From Dendrolimus kikuchii (Eukaryota > Arthropoda > Insecta > Lepidoptera > Lasiocampidae): 64,000 nt of DNA. The notes under the pieces are model-generated. The model saw only the letters and a list, made by a program, of their open reading frames with translations, searched no databases and was not told where the DNA came from. A program made the translations under genes and the position numbers. Below, piece after piece: positions 11,901-26,900 of the stretch (within the stretch, counting starts at the first letter, position 1; the number at the start of each line of letters is the position of its first letter). The stretch spans positions 19,331,435 to 19,395,434 of the forward strand of contig CM034389.1 of assembly GCA_019925095.2 (NCBI GenBank), in the 5' to 3' direction.

Positions 11901-14900
11901 GAATTTGATATGCATGTTGCCTTGTCAGGAACGAAAAATAGAACCATCTGGGTAGAGCCGCATATAAAACAAAAGAGAACTCGTGGCGAATTTAACTTGT
12001 ATCATGATTTATCATCGAATAAATTTGCACAGTATTTTAGAAGTTCAAGATCGGCATTTATCGAGATTCATGAATTGATAAAAAAAATATTTAATAAAAC
12101 GCGATACCGTTATGCGCAAAAGCATTAGTTCTGAAGAACGTCTTGCAGTATGCATGAGGTAAGAATTAAAAATTATATATATACTAAAATAAGTATCAAT
12201 ATGCCAAAATATACTGAGATATTAATGTCGACATATTTTTGTGATGTCATAGAAATATATATTATAGCTGCGTGTGCAGTCACTCGAAAATTTGTATGGA
12301 GAATATGTCGTAATATGCCTTGCTATGATTCATATTAATATATATTATAGCTACGTCTGTGACGGGCTTTACTCTATTTAACTGCAGCAGCGGCTCCGTG
12401 AGGTTCGAGGATTAACTGTGAGTGATTCTACCATAAGAAGATTGTCGCAGCGTGAGCTGAAACCTCATAAACCAGCTAATGGCCCAAAATAAATGGTAAA
12501 CCATCTAAGAGCGCGCCTTAACTTTGCACGTGAGCACATTAATTGGTCATACCTTCATTGCAGCAAAGTTCTCTATTCTGACGAGAGTAAGATCATGCTA
12601 TATGGTAACAACGGAAGAAATAAGGTGTATCAAAGAGAGAGAGAGAGCGTTTTGTAGTGTTGAATTAAAGAAAGAGTCAGTTACGGTGGCTGTTCATGGA
12701 CAGTTTGGGGAGGCATAAGCGCCGATGGAACACCTGATTTTGCTTTTGTATCTGGACCTCGCTTACCGTCATTAAGTGGGTCACGTTACATCGAAAAGTT
12801 TCCTGAGCCTCGTGTTGTTGAGCCTACACACATTTTATTGGCGAAGAGTTCATTTTTATGCAAGATAATGCCAGGGCTCAAACCGCAGCCATTGTAAATG
12901 AATATCTGAGCGAAGTTGATATTACGGTTATAGGCTGGCCAGCACGAATCCCGAATATGAATCTCATAGAACACCTATGGGATGAGTTGAAGAGACGAGT
13001 CCGAGCAAGAGAGCCTGCTCCGGAGACGCTAGTCCAGCTTAAAACAGCTTTACAAGAAGAGTGTCATAACATCCCACAACATAAGATTGTGACTCTTATC
13101 CGTTTCATGAGGAACCGCACGAAAGCAGTCATTAGGGCCCGGGGAGGAAATACTAGATAGTGAATAAACTATTTTGCAACATTTTTTTTGTTTTACGTCT
13201 TTGTTTCTAACATTTTACAAATTCATAAAGGGTAAAAACATACTTGTTGAAGGAAACACGATAGCTAACGAAATTTAATATTAATTTGAAATATTAATAT
13301 TCATTAAACCATACCTTATAATATCCGCAATTAGCTGGCGTTTGATTTTTTTGATGCGAGGTGTGGATGAAAGCAATGTTGAGACCCATCGTTATCTATA
13401 CCTGTTAATTATTAGATCTTTTTTTATGGCAGGAGTTCAGCAGACAGGCAGACGTCCCACTTGATGGAAAGCGGTTACCATCGCCTATGGTCATTTGCAA
13501 CACCAAAGGTGCTACAAATGCGCTGCTGCTCTCTTAAGGGAGACTGGAACCTGGTCACTAAAGCCGGAACACAACACAAGGTTGTTATGGCGGCATACTC
13601 TAGACCAGGGGTGGTCGCCATCCAGTCGAGCAAATACCCTATCACCTGGCTGTGGGTTGTTTTTGTCGCCTCTTTCGACAGGCCGCCCGGCCGCAGGAAA
13701 TTGTATATTTTTTCCGTCCTGCACGGATCTGCGTACATAATTGAATAAAAGAGGGAAAAAAGCAACACTGATTGTGGCAATTAAGACTAATATTCGAGAA
13801 CAAAGTTCAAACTGCAACTAACCAAATAAAAAAGTATTTTGAAAAACACTCATCACAGGGGCGTGTGATATCTCAATTTTACTGACTTTATATTAAAGTT
13901 TTAGTTAAATCACATTACCATTATAGAACATAAAACTTGGTGTTACAGTGTATGGGTATTAAAATTAAACAACTTAATCCAATATATGCAGTATTCTTTT
14001 TTATTTATTTAGTTATCATTACGAAGTAAGGATTCGCGTGGGCCCGTGTCGACCTTGGTTACGCCCCCAAACACATATTAAGTACAAGCCAGACTACGCT
14101 TCAACTATTTTGTATTCATTAATTAAGTTACCAGACATTAGCATTACAAGTTTATTGAAATGTTTGTATGATAGAAGGAACAATTTGCTGCCGCCGATAA
14201 TTGTTACGGTCTATTTCAAATGGGCGATATGGGATAAACTAACATCGAAGTTTAAACCATATATTATTAAATGGTAAAAGGATTAAATGTATTTTAATAA
14301 CATTAAAATTAATATTTCATAGGCAACAAGTCTACGATAACGCTTAGGTTTTATGGACGAGTCAGCCATGCCGTCATTTGAAATAGACTTTATGTGAGAA
14401 ATGTATCCTCTTCATTTGAAGCAGTGACAATCGGTCCTTAATAATTATAAATATATGGGATAATTAAAATATATGGGATGGGTTTAATGCGTTACTTGAG
14501 ATGTGACATTGTTAATGACGTTAAATATTATCAGTTATCGTATGTTAACTTTTAATATTTAACGTCAATGTCTAATGGGGCTATGCGTTACGACGTTATC
14601 TTGTAACGCTTTAAATAAAATACATTCGGCCACAGCCTAAATCTTTAACACTAACGCAGGTAAAGCCCTAGCTAGCATCATTGGAAGCAATCGAAGCAAA
14701 ATTTTAGTGTCGTAGAGGTAAATACCTAAATCGAAAGGGGAGCAGTATTAAAAGTAGCTACATATAGCACTGAGTCTTTGATATGTGTCTAGACTTAAAG
14801 GTATTGTTACACTTATATGAGCTCATATAATTTCTCCATGAAAGTTGAATTACACAAATGATGTCTTACATATTGAAGACACAATATAGTTATACTAGAG

Positions 14901-17900
14901 TATTCCACGCGGCTTCGCTTGCTTAAGCTTCGAATCTCATTTTCTGTATAAAAAGAAACCCAGGTACATTTTTGTGAGACATACCAAATTACTGATTTAT
15001 TTTGGTGTTGTCAATTGGCCGATTCTTATATCTTGCTATTCATTCACTTGCCTAACCATCGGTTGAATTTTGATAATACTTGTACGGAGCTTATGTCAAA
15101 TTTTAATCGATAATAAGGCAAATGAAAAGTCGGTAAGATATAGGAAACCGCCGAGTGTCGACAGGCGACAGTAACTAATTTCTATCAGTTGGGCCATTAG
15201 CCTAACTGCTGTATTCCATTAACAAAAAATAATAAGTTTCATTTAGCTTGGCTCCTATAAACTTTGTACTGACGCTGGATCTAGATAATAATAATTAATT
15301 TTATAGATTGCCAGTGTATTTGGGCTACTAATAGTAACTTTGATATCCTTTCTTATTCGTCTGCAGGCATGAGTTGCATACATAGATAAAATATTATTGC
15401 TCACCAAATAAATAATTATTAAACTATGCACAATTACAATATTGCCTTGGTAAAGACAATAGGCGGTCTTATTGTATAGAGCAATTTCTTCCAGACACCC
15501 TAGCTTAAAGAAAAATGAAAAATTATGATTAAACTATATTATTCTTAAATTTTTTCCCCTTTACATAAATGTGTAGCAAGCACCGAAAAGGAAATTATGC
15601 GATTAATTCTCCAATATCGTGTGCCAGTTTCCAGTTTCCTGTGAGAGTTTACCGTTACATCGGAACTACAGAGCATTATGCACTAACTATTAAAATAAAC
15701 TGAGATAGAAAGGCTATTACCAAGCGTAGGTCACTGGGTCAAAAAAATTAATATGTAAAATAGGCATAGTCTTAACGGTCGAAATTGGTGTAAAATACAG
15801 AATGCCAAATTTCTAAAATTCCTAAAAGATTTACGCGATTTTTTGTAATGGAAAACGAATATTTAGTTAGAGCTGAAATCAAATTAGTTATACACGGGAA
15901 ATATAGGACCAATGGTAAAATACTTTAAACATGCTAAAACATTTTTTGGATCTTTAAAATTATTAGATTTTTAATAAAGGGCATAGATTCCAGTGGATTT
16001 AGTCTATTGTAATTAGTCCACGTCATAGCGATGTAATGCAGTCGCTCTAATATAGTGTAGTAAGTAATTGCTTAAACATACTTTATATGTGTTAAAAGTA
16101 TTTTCATTAGATTTTTTTTTTAATTGGTTACAATTTTATTGATTAAAAATACAATATAAACTAAAAAATAAACTACAAACTATACTATATTAAAAAATAA
16201 AATTAAATAAAAAAGGGAAAAATACCTAAAGATAAAATATTGGTCCCAAACCACTGTCACTTACCAGCCTTTTGGGAACGTTTCCAAAAGGCTGGCGGCG
16301 TTGCCACGTTGTAAAACAACGCTTAATCTTTGAGCAAAATAAACGCCAGCCTTCTGGTCGCGCGTAAAGTATTTTTATTTTTATGTTCAAGATACCTAAA
16401 ACGTAGGGTACACTCGGTTTACTTATTCTTATAAATAAGCTGAAGAATTTAATTTCCTCGGTGTGAATCTCCTTCGCATTTGCGCTTAAATATTCAAATA
16501 GTATACAAATGGACAAAATAAGATTACTTTTTGTTCGCTGGTATATTGATATGCTTATGTGCGTTCCAATACCTTTGATCAAAATTGCGGATATGTGTAG
16601 AGGCGTGAAAGTTAACAGGTGCGGAGAAATGACACACATTTCCTATGAACGGTCTAATGGCCTTTTCTAAGGAAAGTATTTTATATGAATTCATATCTTT
16701 GTGAGTTACGAAAATACTTTATAGTTTAAATACATATTGAAATTTCTATATCGTAATGTATAAATAAATGATGCAGTTTCTTTTTTTTCAAAAGTAGTTG
16801 GATATATGAAACACACTGGCACATTATGTAAGAAATATGGTGTCTATGCACCACTATTGGCTTCTGCCCGCGACTTCGTCCGCGTAGAATAGTTAAAAAC
16901 AAAGTAATTTAAAAAAATACCCCCGTTATTGAAAAATTCTTCATTGGTGCTCCGCTCCTATTGGTCTTAGCGTGATGATATATAGCCTATAGCCTTCCTC
17001 GATAAATGAGCCCATTTTTCTTGAACGCGCTAATCTCAGGAACTACTGGTCTGACTAGAAAGATTAAAGTCAGACCAGTAGTTCCTGAGATTAGCGCGTT
17101 CAAGAAAACAAACTCTTCAGCTTTATATATTAGTATAAGATTTAAGCCAGGTCCCGTTAATCCAAGAAATCTCCATAAGTCCAAGAAAGGCTCGCTTGAT
17201 GTCATCAGGGATAATACGCATGCCCATTATATTATAATTATTACGGATGCCAAAGGCCGTGGGAGTGAAAGAAACAAGAAATTGGATTGGATTTAACGCT
17301 AGTATAAGTAATTATCTAAAAGTAGAGGGCGCCTAATAGTAAGCTCAATAAAATTCATTTCCATTGTCGATTTGGATATTCAATATTGAGCTGCCATACC
17401 GTTAAATTTTTAAAACTTCATGCTATTAACAACGATACTGAGGTAGTCCCACTTAGACTTCCCCGCGGCTATGCCGCGTTTAAAACCTAACTCTATTTTA
17501 CGTATATACAAATTTAATTAGGTGTTTTACATAAACTTTACTGTTTCTTGTTACTAAGTTCAGTGTTAACTCTGGTTATAACCTAGCATTTGTCGAGTTT
17601 TATTCATATACAGAATAGAATAGAATAGAATGTTGTTTATTGCATAAACTGTCACATACATATAATTTAAAGAAGATATACATTCAGTCGTTTCCAAAAA
17701 AGCTGCGATCACAGCGTCATCTTTTTCGCTATTTTCATCTATGCCACGAAATCTTCTTAACCGTAACTTTTTATCCGTGCAGCAATGGAAAAAGAATTCA
17801 ATTTCCTGCGGCCGGGCGGCCTCTCGTAAGAGGCGACAAAACAACCCACAGCCAGGTGGTAGGGTATTTGCTCGACTGGATAGCGACCACCCCTGGTCTA

Positions 17901-20900
17901 GAGTATGCCGCCATAACAACCTTGTATTGTGTTCTGGCATTAGTGACCAGATTCCAGTCTCCCTTAAGAGCAGCAAGTCATTTGTAGCACCTTTGGTGTC
18001 GCAAATGTCCATAGGCGATGGTAACCGCTTTCCATCAAGTGGGACGTCTGCCTGTATGCTGAACTGCTGCAATAAAAAAATTGATCGGAATAAAAAGTAT
18101 CTTGAGTTACGACCCGGGATATAAGCTAGTTCTGTATCGCGTTTCATTTAAATCCGTTCAGTGCTTTTTACGTGATGCTCTAACAAACAGACAGACAAAA
18201 TTTCTAAAAATTGCATTTTCGGAATCTCTGGATCCGAATTATCCCCCCTGATTTTTTCACATTTTTAAACGTAATGTACAAACACAAACCATTTACAGAT
18301 TTATTATAGTATAGATAACAAGTGTTTCACGGTAGATGCACTTGTGAAGCGAGTAAACAAAAAGAAATTCATTACTGTCCCCTCTTGAAATTAGATCTAC
18401 CGTTGGAATGTCGTTTAACGGCACTGCGTTCAGTTAAAATGCAGGAAGTTCTGCACCCAAGTGCTGATGTATAATTAAGTGATGGAATACTTATCTTGTC
18501 CATTAAAACATTTGGCTATAAGCCAAAGCCAACTGGAGAACAAATTGGATAAAAGCGATTGGTACTTTATCAATGTCAGGAACCAGTAGAATTCAGAGTA
18601 AATATTGATTGCATCTAGAACAATCTATAAGCGTTGGTATTCTGAAACCACTAGTAATTTGCATTCGAAATTAGAAGCTTTATTGATTCAGTAGGTAGGT
18701 TCTGGAATCAAATTTACACTATACGTAAGTTTTCTAATTTCAGACTTGCGGAATCGCCATGTTCTCGATATATTTAATGTTGTGTATCTCTACTACACCA
18801 CAAAGTACATTAATATAGGTCTACGCTATCCGGGTTAATTGTAAATGAAAATTAAATTTTCTACAACATAATTTCGACGAATACAAACGATAAAGTACGT
18901 AAAGGTCACCGAAAATTGCGATCATTAATCAAATAAATTTGTAAATTATACATTCGTAATTAAATTAACCATCATGCATCACTGAATGTATTAAATTATT
19001 TTTACATAATATTATTTATTTGTGTGATATCAGATAGTATTTAAAAAAAGGTCGAAAACTATGACTCACTGTTTTGAATGTATCTATTTTTGTCTGTGGA
19101 ACTACGGTTAGAAGACCACAGCCTGGCACTTGCGCTTAGAACGCGAGATTGCATCTTTGTTGAAGTGACTCACCTTATGATACAACTAAAAATCGGCCAT
19201 GTATGTTATACCTAGTCTTGCTATAAATATTGTAACAAAGATTTTTTTTTCTATTGCAAATAACATTTATAAGTTTTACAGTGTGTTTAATACATAAATA
19301 TAAAACAATTTAAAATATAAAAAGCTTATTCGAAGTGGTCTCCATTGGCTGCAATACAGTCCTTTAAACGTTAGGCCAGATATCAATAGAATCACGCACT
19401 TTTTCCATTGGAAAATTCTTCACTGCCAATCGTATGAATTGTTTTAGGGACTCCAAATGATCATGGTGTTTAGAGCAAGCCGTACTAAAACTGACCATAA
19501 ATCATAATCCAGCGGATTAAGATCGGGACTAGACTACGGCCAGTCTTCAGCTCTGATGAAGTCCGAAACGTTCGTTTCCAACCAAGAATGCGTGGACCGA
19601 GCTTTATGACCCGGCGCCGAGTCTTGCAGGAAGGACTATTATTGGTTATTGAACATGGTGTTGTTAAGGGGCTTAACTACCTTCTCAAGAATGGTATCTT
19701 GATACACTCGTGCCGATGTTTTGTTACCTTTTTCACAAAAATATGGCTCAGTCACTCCTTCATAGCTAACACCCCACCAAACCATCACTGAAGACGGATA
19801 ATGCCCACGTTGCACTCTGTCGACTAATTGAGAAGTTTCCTTAAAGCTTTGGGGATAAATACGGTTATTTTGTTTGTTAAAATGTTGCTCGATTGTAAAA
19901 AATTTCTTATCCGTAAAGAAATTTTTTTTGTGACCTCCCTTTGCGTATGAATGAATGAATGAATGATGATGATGATGCGTACTGCTTCAGTAGTTGTTTC
20001 GATTTTACCACCCTATTCTTTTTTAAATTATGGGTTAAGAAAAGACCAGTGGGTCTCCAATAGGCTGCAAGTCCTAAGTCATCTTTTAAAATACGCGACA
20101 TGATTCTAGGTGATATCTTCATCTCCCGAGATAAAATCTTTTGCTTTCGGACAGTATTTCTTCGAATTCTTTCCCTTACTGCTTTGATCACCTTTTTCGT
20201 CGAACACTACGTGGACGGCTAGATCTTTTTCTGTCACAAATAGAGGAGGTCCCATTGTACCTATTAATAGCCCGGTACACAAACATTTGACTAATACCAA
20301 GCGTATGGAGAGTTTTGAAAGTTGCATTTGGCTCCATACCTACTTTGTGTTATGCAATCACAGCTATTCGGTTCTCTTTATCGCCCCACTCCATTTTAAT
20401 ATCGCAAAATGCTGTACAATGTATTGGCGCTAAAATGAGACAACACAATGAACAATCATATAAAAATGACAGATTCCAAATTGAAATGTAACATTTTGTT
20501 TCTTTTTAATTGTAACAGTATTTATGGCCGGACTAAGTACGTACAGTGAATGGCTTCGCAGTGGCGACTATGCTTGAAAATCATGTAACAAAATAAATCG
20601 ACTTTAAAATGATTTGAAATTTTCACTACGTAGTATACTACAAATGTCATAAACTTTCCACGACTTTAGCAGCCACTTTATAAATGTGGTAAGACATTGA
20701 TTTAAATTAAAAATCACTAAATATCACCATGATTTTTGGAGACCTGTCTATGTCCAACTATACATCAATACGCCACAGTCTCACGTGCATTAACACTTTT
20801 TTTTAGATAATAATATATCTATTATGGATGGGCCACTCCTAATTCTTTCTCTTAGCCATTTCACTACTTCACAGGTGTCATGAAACTAAGAATGTTCTGT

Positions 20901-23900
20901 TTTTGCCATTTGGCTATGGAAATCTAAAACAAAGGCTGTACATTATTCACATTTGTATGTCTATTGATTGTAAATACGAGTGCCTTCCTGCCTTCGAAGC
21001 AAAACACGTTTTATATTATATATCGTTGTTTTTTGTTTAAATTTTTGTTTGTCATACCAACACGACTCGATAATCATTTCGATCGCTTGATTATTCGTTT
21101 CGCCTAATTTGGCCCTTTTAAAATAAACGAGTTGTTTCCAATTTTAAGCCATTTAACAAACATTTTTGTTCCGTTTTCTCTTCACTAGGTTTCTTTTGTT
21201 GTATGTTGGATGGCATTATCATTGAATCGGTGATTACTTATATTGTGTCTCGTTTGGCAGGCGTCCTTCACCGCCCACTTCCGGACTTTTTTCATATAAC
21301 AGCTATGAGTCATAAAGTTGCTTTACCGTTCATAATTTTGTTATTATAGGCCGTTATTTGACGTATGGATAGAATAGCTAGCGAAATCGGTATACAGAAC
21401 GCAATATAAGCAAATATTTTGGATATGATAATAGATTTTATCCAAATTAATTATAAAATATGTAGGATATTTGTTTGTGGACTTCACGGATTTTGGAATG
21501 AACTTATTTATTTAAAATATGTTTTAGATGAATAGAATGAACATAGGATAATTATTATCTCGAAAAGGGCAATTTCTGCGAGATAAGGGTTCAGGGTTCA
21601 CGAGAACAAATTTATGCTGAAGGTACCGTTTATTATAAAATTTGGTATATTACTTTCAATATAATGGCTGGTCGTTGTTTGAATATTTCTTCTTCATGGC
21701 CTTGGGAAACACCATGATTTATCAAATCAATTGGTACATAAATAAATGCATGTTTATGAAGCAATTTGATACTTTTTATTTAGAAAAATGTGTAAAAAAT
21801 ATACATAATGTATATATTTACTAATACGCAAGTGAAGAAGCGTTGAAAGCTATCGTTTAGTATAATATATGCATATATACATGCTAATAGATTAACGTTA
21901 ACTTCACGAGAAACAGGTTTAAATGTTTTTAAGCTTAGATACCGATAGCTGTGATACATTTTACTTAAAATATTAACGACATTTTGTAATAAGTAGTATT
22001 TAATAGCGAATACAACTTTTGATTTCTCTTGACTTTCTATAGCTTACTTTTCCTTGCCGCATGTGTGAGTGTAATGGACTAACGAGTCTTGTATGCATAT
22101 GACTGTAAAGTGGTAATATGTCAAATTGCTTTGCAGCTACATTACGTAGATAGATAAATAACACTTTATTATACACCAATACAAAATGAACTTAAATACT
22201 AAAATTATATCTAGTTATGTACAAAAGGCGGTCTTATTGCCAAAAATCGATCTCTTCCAGACAACCCCATATATACTAGAAGAGGACTGGCAATTACCCA
22301 TAAAGAAGTTTTAATTAATACAGTTTGAATGAATAAGGACGTCCTCAATATACTCTACCAAGTTTAACATGATCGAAAATGATGACCGCACTGTAAATTA
22401 TAGCTAAGACATACAGGTAAAACGAAAATCTTAATGAAACATTAGCTTGTGTCTAGATTAGTCTATAATGTCGTGCCGTACACATGTTTAATAGTAAATA
22501 CTCTAATATTGAATAACTAAAACAAAGTTCTAGATATTAAAGAGTCCAACGGTCCACAAAATTTTATTATAATTTATGTACATTGTACATATTATCTTTC
22601 TCATGAACGTGAACCTAAAGATCTCTACTTGCTACAATTTTAACATATATATTCCGTTTCATCTACTTTCCATTCTTTTTGACTGCATTTTGTTCATAAT
22701 GGCTGAGATTTGATTGTAATGAGGGGCTCTGCTTACTACCGATATCGATTTTAGCTTCCATACTGCTGTCATACACTAGTTTTGTTAGCTTGTGCGACAA
22801 TCCAATTTGCACAAAAGTCCAGACTTTTTTACTGTTAGTCCAGGAATAACAAACTTTTTATTATTAGGAATTATATTTAGTTGGGTACCTAAACATCGAA
22901 AGTTAATGTTATTATAGCTTATTTCTAAATTATCGATAACATACTTATATACTCAATACTTAAATTAAATCAACTTTTGTGCCATTTCACTTGTGTACAA
23001 TTTCTTTTAGTCCAATTTCTGTATGTGTCCAAACCATCTTAACGTTCTTTTTTCAACTTTATTTTAAAAAAAATTAACAAACCACTTAAATCTCAAGATG
23101 GTTTCAAGTCTTATTCCAAATGTTCATCGTCGAAATTATTAAACAAACCAAACATTGTAACTCGGTTTATCAAACTGTCATCAAAGTTTAGTAATATTAC
23201 ATAAGCTTAATTAAGTTTCTTTGAATCTTTAATAGTGCATCATATTTATCTTCGTTGTATTTTATCACATAAAAAAGATGATATGTCAGTTTATTCAACA
23301 AAGCAACCTGTACATATAATAAAACTGTAGAGGTCGAATTTCTGTACAATGAAAAAAAAATGCTAAAAACCGAGTCAGGGGGTGTAAGAAGTGAAATAGA
23401 ACTAATTTAGATATTTTTCAAATTTTTTGTTTCTCTGTTTGTCTGTTGTACGGGCTAATCTCCGAAACGACTAGACCGATTTAAATGAAATTTTGTACGG
23501 TGGTAGCTTATATCCCTGGTCGACATATAGGATACTTTTGATCCCGAAAAATTAAAGAGTTCCCGTGGGATAGTCAAAAAACTTTAATTACTTAAACAGC
23601 TTATTATACAACTTATGCACCTAATTAAGTATTGCTGGTATTATCATACAATGAAACATTTTTCTGATACATTAAAAAACAAGGGCAGACGCTGCGTGTT
23701 GCGGGCGTGGACCTCAGCGTCAGCTGTTTCTCGCACGGCCAGCTCTATGTTGCTTTCTCCCGTGTAAGTCAGCCAACCAACCTATTTGTCCATGTTCCGA
23801 ATCAGTTTACGATGAATGTCGTCTATAAAGAAGCATTATAAGGTATTGATATCTATAAAATTTTAATTGAAAGAATAATACATAGGTACCACGCGAATGA

Positions 23901-26900
23901 AGTCGCGGGCATCAGCTAGTTTCTAATACAAATGTATGTAACATTAAATCCTTAAATCTCACATTTATATTTTTTCGAGATAAATTATTTATTTATCCTT
24001 ATTTTCAGCATAATAAATAAACAAAGTTATTTTGTCATTATTTGCAAACTAAATGTGGCCACTTCAATTCGTTTGCCCTATTTCAATCTTTATAATTTTC
24101 ATAGAAATCGAGAGAATAGGAGTCTATTTGAGACGAACACTGACACCGACAAACAAATTTTAAAATCAATCTATACTAATATTATAAAGAGGAAAGATTT
24201 GTATTTTTGTATGTTTGTAACGAATAAACTCAAAACTACTGGACCGATTTCAAAAATTCTTTCACCATTAGAATGCTACATTATCCCAGATTAATATTGG
24301 CTATATTTCTTACTAGAAAAGAATTGGCATTCCTACTAAAACTTCAACAATGTAACCCAAGGCGTATTTTTTTTTTTTACAAAACCAAAACTGATTTAAC
24401 TCTAAAAACACAAAATCTTTGAGTCGGTGTCAAGTATAACATAAAATATATTATATCTCGTAAAGTTGTTGTTTTTTATGTTTTCCTTAGCACCGACTTC
24501 AAGATGTTGCAGAAAGAAGTCTGTTAAATAATTATTTTTTGGGTTTTAGTATGAAGTCGGTTTTTTTTGTTACTTTTTTTCATATTTCCTTATATGATTT
24601 ATAACTTAATTCCTAATAACACAGCTTTTATAAAAAATGTGTCATGACATTAATCGCGTATCACGTATATTTTATCAAATACAATTGATTCTTTTACAAA
24701 TTCTGTTCTGATTTAGTTTTAAGAGAAAGTTTCTTTTGACAAAAGCTTTACTTGACTTTTTATTAGGCTGTAGAATGTAAAATAACCGACGTAGAACGCA
24801 AAATTTGTTTGCTGTGGTGTACAAACAGAAATACTGTTGTAAATAAAAAAATATAACAAAATATTTTGGGTTAAGAAATCGAAATCCTCTATAATTTATA
24901 AGATTTCAACGATTTTGATAACTCCTCAATAGGAGTAGAAAAACCGTATTGGTTTTTCTATATTAGGTTTCACAGAATATCGGCCTGAAATGTGTTTAGC
25001 GTTGAGCTAATTGTGTTTCGCGCGACGAGTGAGAGTGCCGATGGCCCATTTCCCCCTATCCCATTCCGCATGTCCCTCTATCTTATCCCCTTATCTCTTC
25101 CTCTTAATCCCATCCTAAAGGCGTGGCGTTGCATAGGCGCCTATAGGCGACCACATTCCATGAGCTTCGCAATAAAAAAATTTGGGTCAATATTTAAATA
25201 TAAAAAGGAACCTCTACTTGTATTTTTATAGAGCAGACGCTATTTGCGAATCCGACTTGTACATGGAACATCTGTTAAAGTTCCTGACTACAGTGTATAA
25301 TTAATTCATCATAAAAATCGTTGAATGTTTGTTAATGTTCAGAATGATGTTTGAGATATTATCTATGTAGCCCATGAACATGGCAAATAGTTAATTTGAT
25401 TAAGGGCCGATTTTTCAATCACCAGATAAAAGTTATTCTATATAATAAAACACAATATGGGAAAAATAAAAAAAAACCAGTTGCATGAATAAAACCATTG
25501 AATCGTTTCAATTTTGTATTCAATCAGGTTATGATTTGTTCGACTGAGAACTTTTAAGTATCTGATGATTGGAAAACCTGCATTAAATTAAAAATTACCT
25601 ATGCACGAATAAAACAGTTGATCTATTTCACGTGTACATTCGGCCAGGTTATAATTTATTCGATGGATAACTTTTATGTGATAAATCGACCATAAATATG
25701 ACATTATTTTATTGAAGTCACAACTCGCAGTATTATTTGTATTTTGTCCAGAGGAGATCCAGTCAAGAAGTCTCGCCAGTGGTGTGAACCTTATAATTAT
25801 GACCTTATATGTATTTCTTGTTTAAATCTTTTATTTAAGGCTGCAATTGTGGCCACTTAGTACTAGAGTAAATGAAGTTGTCAAGAATATATGTAAAAAA
25901 TGTAAATGACAGGTTTTGCGTTATAATTTTAATCATAAAATTTGTTTGCTTTTAATTTTCTTTTAAGACCTCTACATGTGGCAGTTAATTAGTATTTCAT
26001 CTCTGACTCTGCCCACATAATTAATCATATACCAGTGCCATATGTGAATATGTACCTACGTATTATAGAAGTTGAATTAGTGCTTTGACCTGTCGTAAGT
26101 GTAATCGTACATTTTCGGTCAAAGCAGGTTAAGTATACATACAGTATAAACATCATAGCTTCTCACAATACATAGCGTTGCAAATGATATTATTATTGTC
26201 TCGGTCTACCGGCAGCAATTCTACTATTCACAATACTGTCATACACCTGTTTTGTGATTCTACTTTTATCCATTTGTCCAAACCACCTTAACATTCTTTT
26301 TTCAACTCTTGTTATTACATCTTCTTTCAATCCACAACTTTCCCTTATTATAGTGTTCCTTATCATATAATTCAAGCTAACCGCACATATACTTCTCAAA
26401 GCTCTCATTTCAATTCCTTTTTAATGCTAAACCATTCGGTGTAAACGCCGTTGACCCTAACATATGCACTGGAATCACTATAGAGAGACTTTAGTGATCG
26501 TATCAGGTTGTCTGTTATTCATGTTATCCCATATTTAGCTAGCGCTGACCACAGTTCACTGCTTATCACTCTATCATAAGCTTTCTCCAAATCTATGAAT
26601 GCACAGTACACGTTTTGACCGTTGGCCGAAAACTTTTCATTTATGCATCGTAAGGTGAATATTCGGTCCACACATCCCATTCCCTTTCGAAAACCCGTTT
26701 GTAGATCCCATACTTTCTCTTCTGTTACTTTCAATATTCTAATATCAATCTAGTTCGGGACTTTGATAGCTGACGGACTGCACAAAATTATTATTATTTT
26801 TTCCTTTGTTATCTAGTGTGGCTATGAATATATTTTTTTTTTTAATATTCGTTCAATCAACACTTTAGCATATATTTTCCCGACAACGCTAACAAGGCTA

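Larger units (their letters stand above)
11460..13165 (+). pseudogene. Tc1-like transposase relic, split by a nested element
   Basis: The N-terminal part (11466-11635) reads YQRYRETGMFTRRP, then REDR-like text and SLRNRH. It is interrupted at about 11636 and resumes at about 12377 with TAAAAP, then STIRRLSQRELK, LNFAREHINW, KVLYSDESKIMLYG, FMQDNARAQT and PNMNLIEHLWDELKRRVR. The DDE/D catalytic set is visible (SDES; QDNA; NMNLIEHLWD, with E as third acid). Several stops and frameshifts are present, so it is non-functional. The reading order is collinear on both sides of the insert. Confidence 0.82.

Noticed and set aside
13461..13817. Four overlapping ORFs of about 100 codons on both strands
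   Set aside because: They lie in an interspersed repeat found three times; frames differ between copies.
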